Below are positions 43,783 through 44,608 of a stretch of DNA of 44,608 bases, one piece after another. Each line of letters opens with the position of its first letter. Position 1 is the first letter of the stretch. Source of the DNA: Bauldia sp. GTDB taxonomy: Bacteria; Pseudomonadota; Alphaproteobacteria; Rhizobiales; Kaistiaceae. Both the position numbers and the translations under genes were made by a program. The notes beneath the pieces were generated by a model. That model searched no databases, was not told the DNA's origin, and saw only the letters and a program-made list of their open reading frames with translations. Where the stretch lies: the NCBI RefSeq assembly GCF_020442045.1, contig NZ_JAGRLA010000052.1:1-44608 (forward strand). Reading direction: 5' to 3'.

Positions 43783-44608
43783 CTATTCGGCGGCTTCCGA
43801 CGACGGTTCGGCGAGCCAGCGGTCGACGTCCCCAAGGGCGCGGGCGGAGAGCGCCCGCTTGCGGGCCTTGCCGCGCTCCGGTCCGGGAAGCTTCTTTCCA
43901 GCCGGTGCCGTGACCTCGATCGGCGGGAACAGGCCGAAATTGACGTTCATCGGCTGGAAGGAGCGCTTTCCCGGCTCATTGGCGTCGAGATGCCCGCCGG
44001 TGATATGGGCCAGAACCGCGCCGAAAGCCGTTGTCGGCGGAGGCGGAAAGACCGGCTGGCCCAGCCTCTCGGCCGCGGCGAAGCGGCCCGCGAGAAGGCC
44101 CATCGCGGCCGACTCGACATAGCCTTCGCAGCCGGTGATCTGGCCGGCGAAGCGGAGGCGCGGCTCGGCCCTCAAACGAAGGGTTCCATCGAGCAGCCTG
44201 GGCGAATCGAGGAAGGTGTTGCGATGGAGCCCGCCGAGGCGCGCGAATTGCGCATTCGCCAGGCCCGGGATCATCCGCAAGATGTCGGCCTGGACGCCGT
44301 AACGCAGCTCGGTCTGGAAGCCGACCATGTTGTACAGCGTGCCGAGGGCGTTGTCCTGGCGAAGCTGGACCACCGCATGGGGCTTGCGGCCCGGATTGTG
44401 GGGATTGGTCAGGCCGACCGGCTTCATCGGCCCGTAGCGGAGCGTCTCGCGGCCACGCCGGGCCATTACCTCGATCGGCAGGCAGCCCTCGAAATAGGGA
44501 ATCTTCTCCCAGTCGTGATGCTTGTGCTGCTCGCCGGCCATGGCCGCGTCGAGAAAGGCGTCATATGCGTCCTTGTCGAGCGGGCAGTTGATGTAGTCCT
44601 TGCCCGTA
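43783..44608 (-). CDS. trmFO: tRNA m5U54 methyltransferase TrmFO (C-terminal part, cut by window edge)
   Basis: TrmFO is a folate- and FAD-dependent enzyme that methylates U54 of tRNA to form ribothymidine. The visible 275 residues are the C-terminal part: [11 protein letters not shown] at the very edge, then [79 protein letters not shown] and [20 protein letters not shown], all characteristic. The frame continues past 44608, so the N-terminal FAD-binding half is outside. A Met at 44541 is internal and not the start. It is convergent with the phytoene-synthase-like gene. Confidence 0.95.
   Translation of the reverse strand, partial: TGKDYINCPLDKDAYDAFLDAAMAGEQHKHHDWEKIPYFEGCLPIEVMARRGRETLRYGPMKPVGLTNPHNPGRKPHAVVQLRQDNALGTLYNMVGFQTELRYGVQADILRMIPGLANAQFARLGGLHRNTFLDSPRLLDGTLRLRAEPRLRFAGQITGCEGYVESAAMGLLAGRFAAAERLGQPVFPPPPTTAFGAVLAHITGGHLDANEPGKRSFQPMNVNFGLFPPIEVTAPAGKKLPGPERGKARKRALSARALGDVDRWLAEPSSEAAE

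Noticed and set aside
41505..43835. A 776-codon minus-strand frame opposite secF and the two following genes.
   Set aside because: Same reason: the plus-strand genes are conserved and the antisense frame is not protein-like.

Overview
This is a GC-rich chromosomal segment with almost no non-coding space. It most likely comes from an alphaproteobacterium of the order Hyphomicrobiales (Rhizobiales). The assignment rests on three things visible here. There is an ExoR-type Sel1 regulator and a DUF1344 periplasmic protein, both rhizobial families. A long run of genes has the order familiar from that group: xthA ... erpA / dgt - argS - SPOR protein - nagZ - scpA - scpB - tatA - tatB - tatC - serS - surE - pcm - LytM lipoprotein / ATPase / yajC - secD - secF - Mth938-like - phytoene-synthase-like / trmFO. 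There are no transposases, phage genes, CRISPR arrays, rRNA or recognisable tRNA genes.

Region 1 (1-9751) is an iron-sulfur cluster assembly locus. A divergent alpha/beta hydrolase precedes a NifS/IscS-type cysteine desulfurase, sufB, a cupin gene, sufC, sufD, sufS, a DUF59 (SufT) gene, a VOC-fold gene, the A-type carrier sufA and a TfoX-like gene. The desulfurases supply sulfur, SufBCD is the scaffold ATPase, and SufA (with ErpA encoded at 21786-22127) would deliver clusters. The cupin, VOC and TfoX-like genes have no assigned part in the pathway.

Region 2 (9770-15000) holds a RhlE-type DEAD-box helicase, a divergent His-rich cation diffusion facilitator, a small exported protein and topoisomerase IV subunit B (parE). 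Region 3 (15221-18600) is the most accessory-looking part: a PAPS-type sulfotransferase, exoR, and three small exported proteins on the opposite strand. Region 4 (18826-24433) covers DNA repair and nucleotide metabolism (xthA, amn, a dGTPase-like gene), an OsmC-type protein, erpA, and a lipoprotein metallo-beta-lactamase-fold hydrolase.

Region 5 (24500-36059) is one long co-directional block: argS, a SPOR-domain membrane protein, nagZ, scpAB (chromosome condensation), tatABC (twin-arginine export), serS, surE and pcm. Region 6 (36067-44608) contains an exported protein, an NlpD/DipM-like LysM-LytM lipoprotein with a degenerate active site, a DUF815 ATPase, yajC-secD-secF, an Mth938-like gene, a squalene/phytoene-synthase-like gene and the C-terminal part of trmFO, which runs off the right edge.

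Most of the window is conserved housekeeping, and I do not see an obvious new multi-gene system. The best leads are non-coding or small in scale. They are repeats able to form mutually exclusive hairpins upstream of exoR, a structured gap between the cupin gene and sufC, a sigma-32-like promoter directly before sufA, a switch-like short leader of yajC-secDF, a roughly 45-residue insertion in SerRS, the Lys/Ala/Pro tail of TatB, and the sulfotransferase-exoR-small exported protein neighbourhood.
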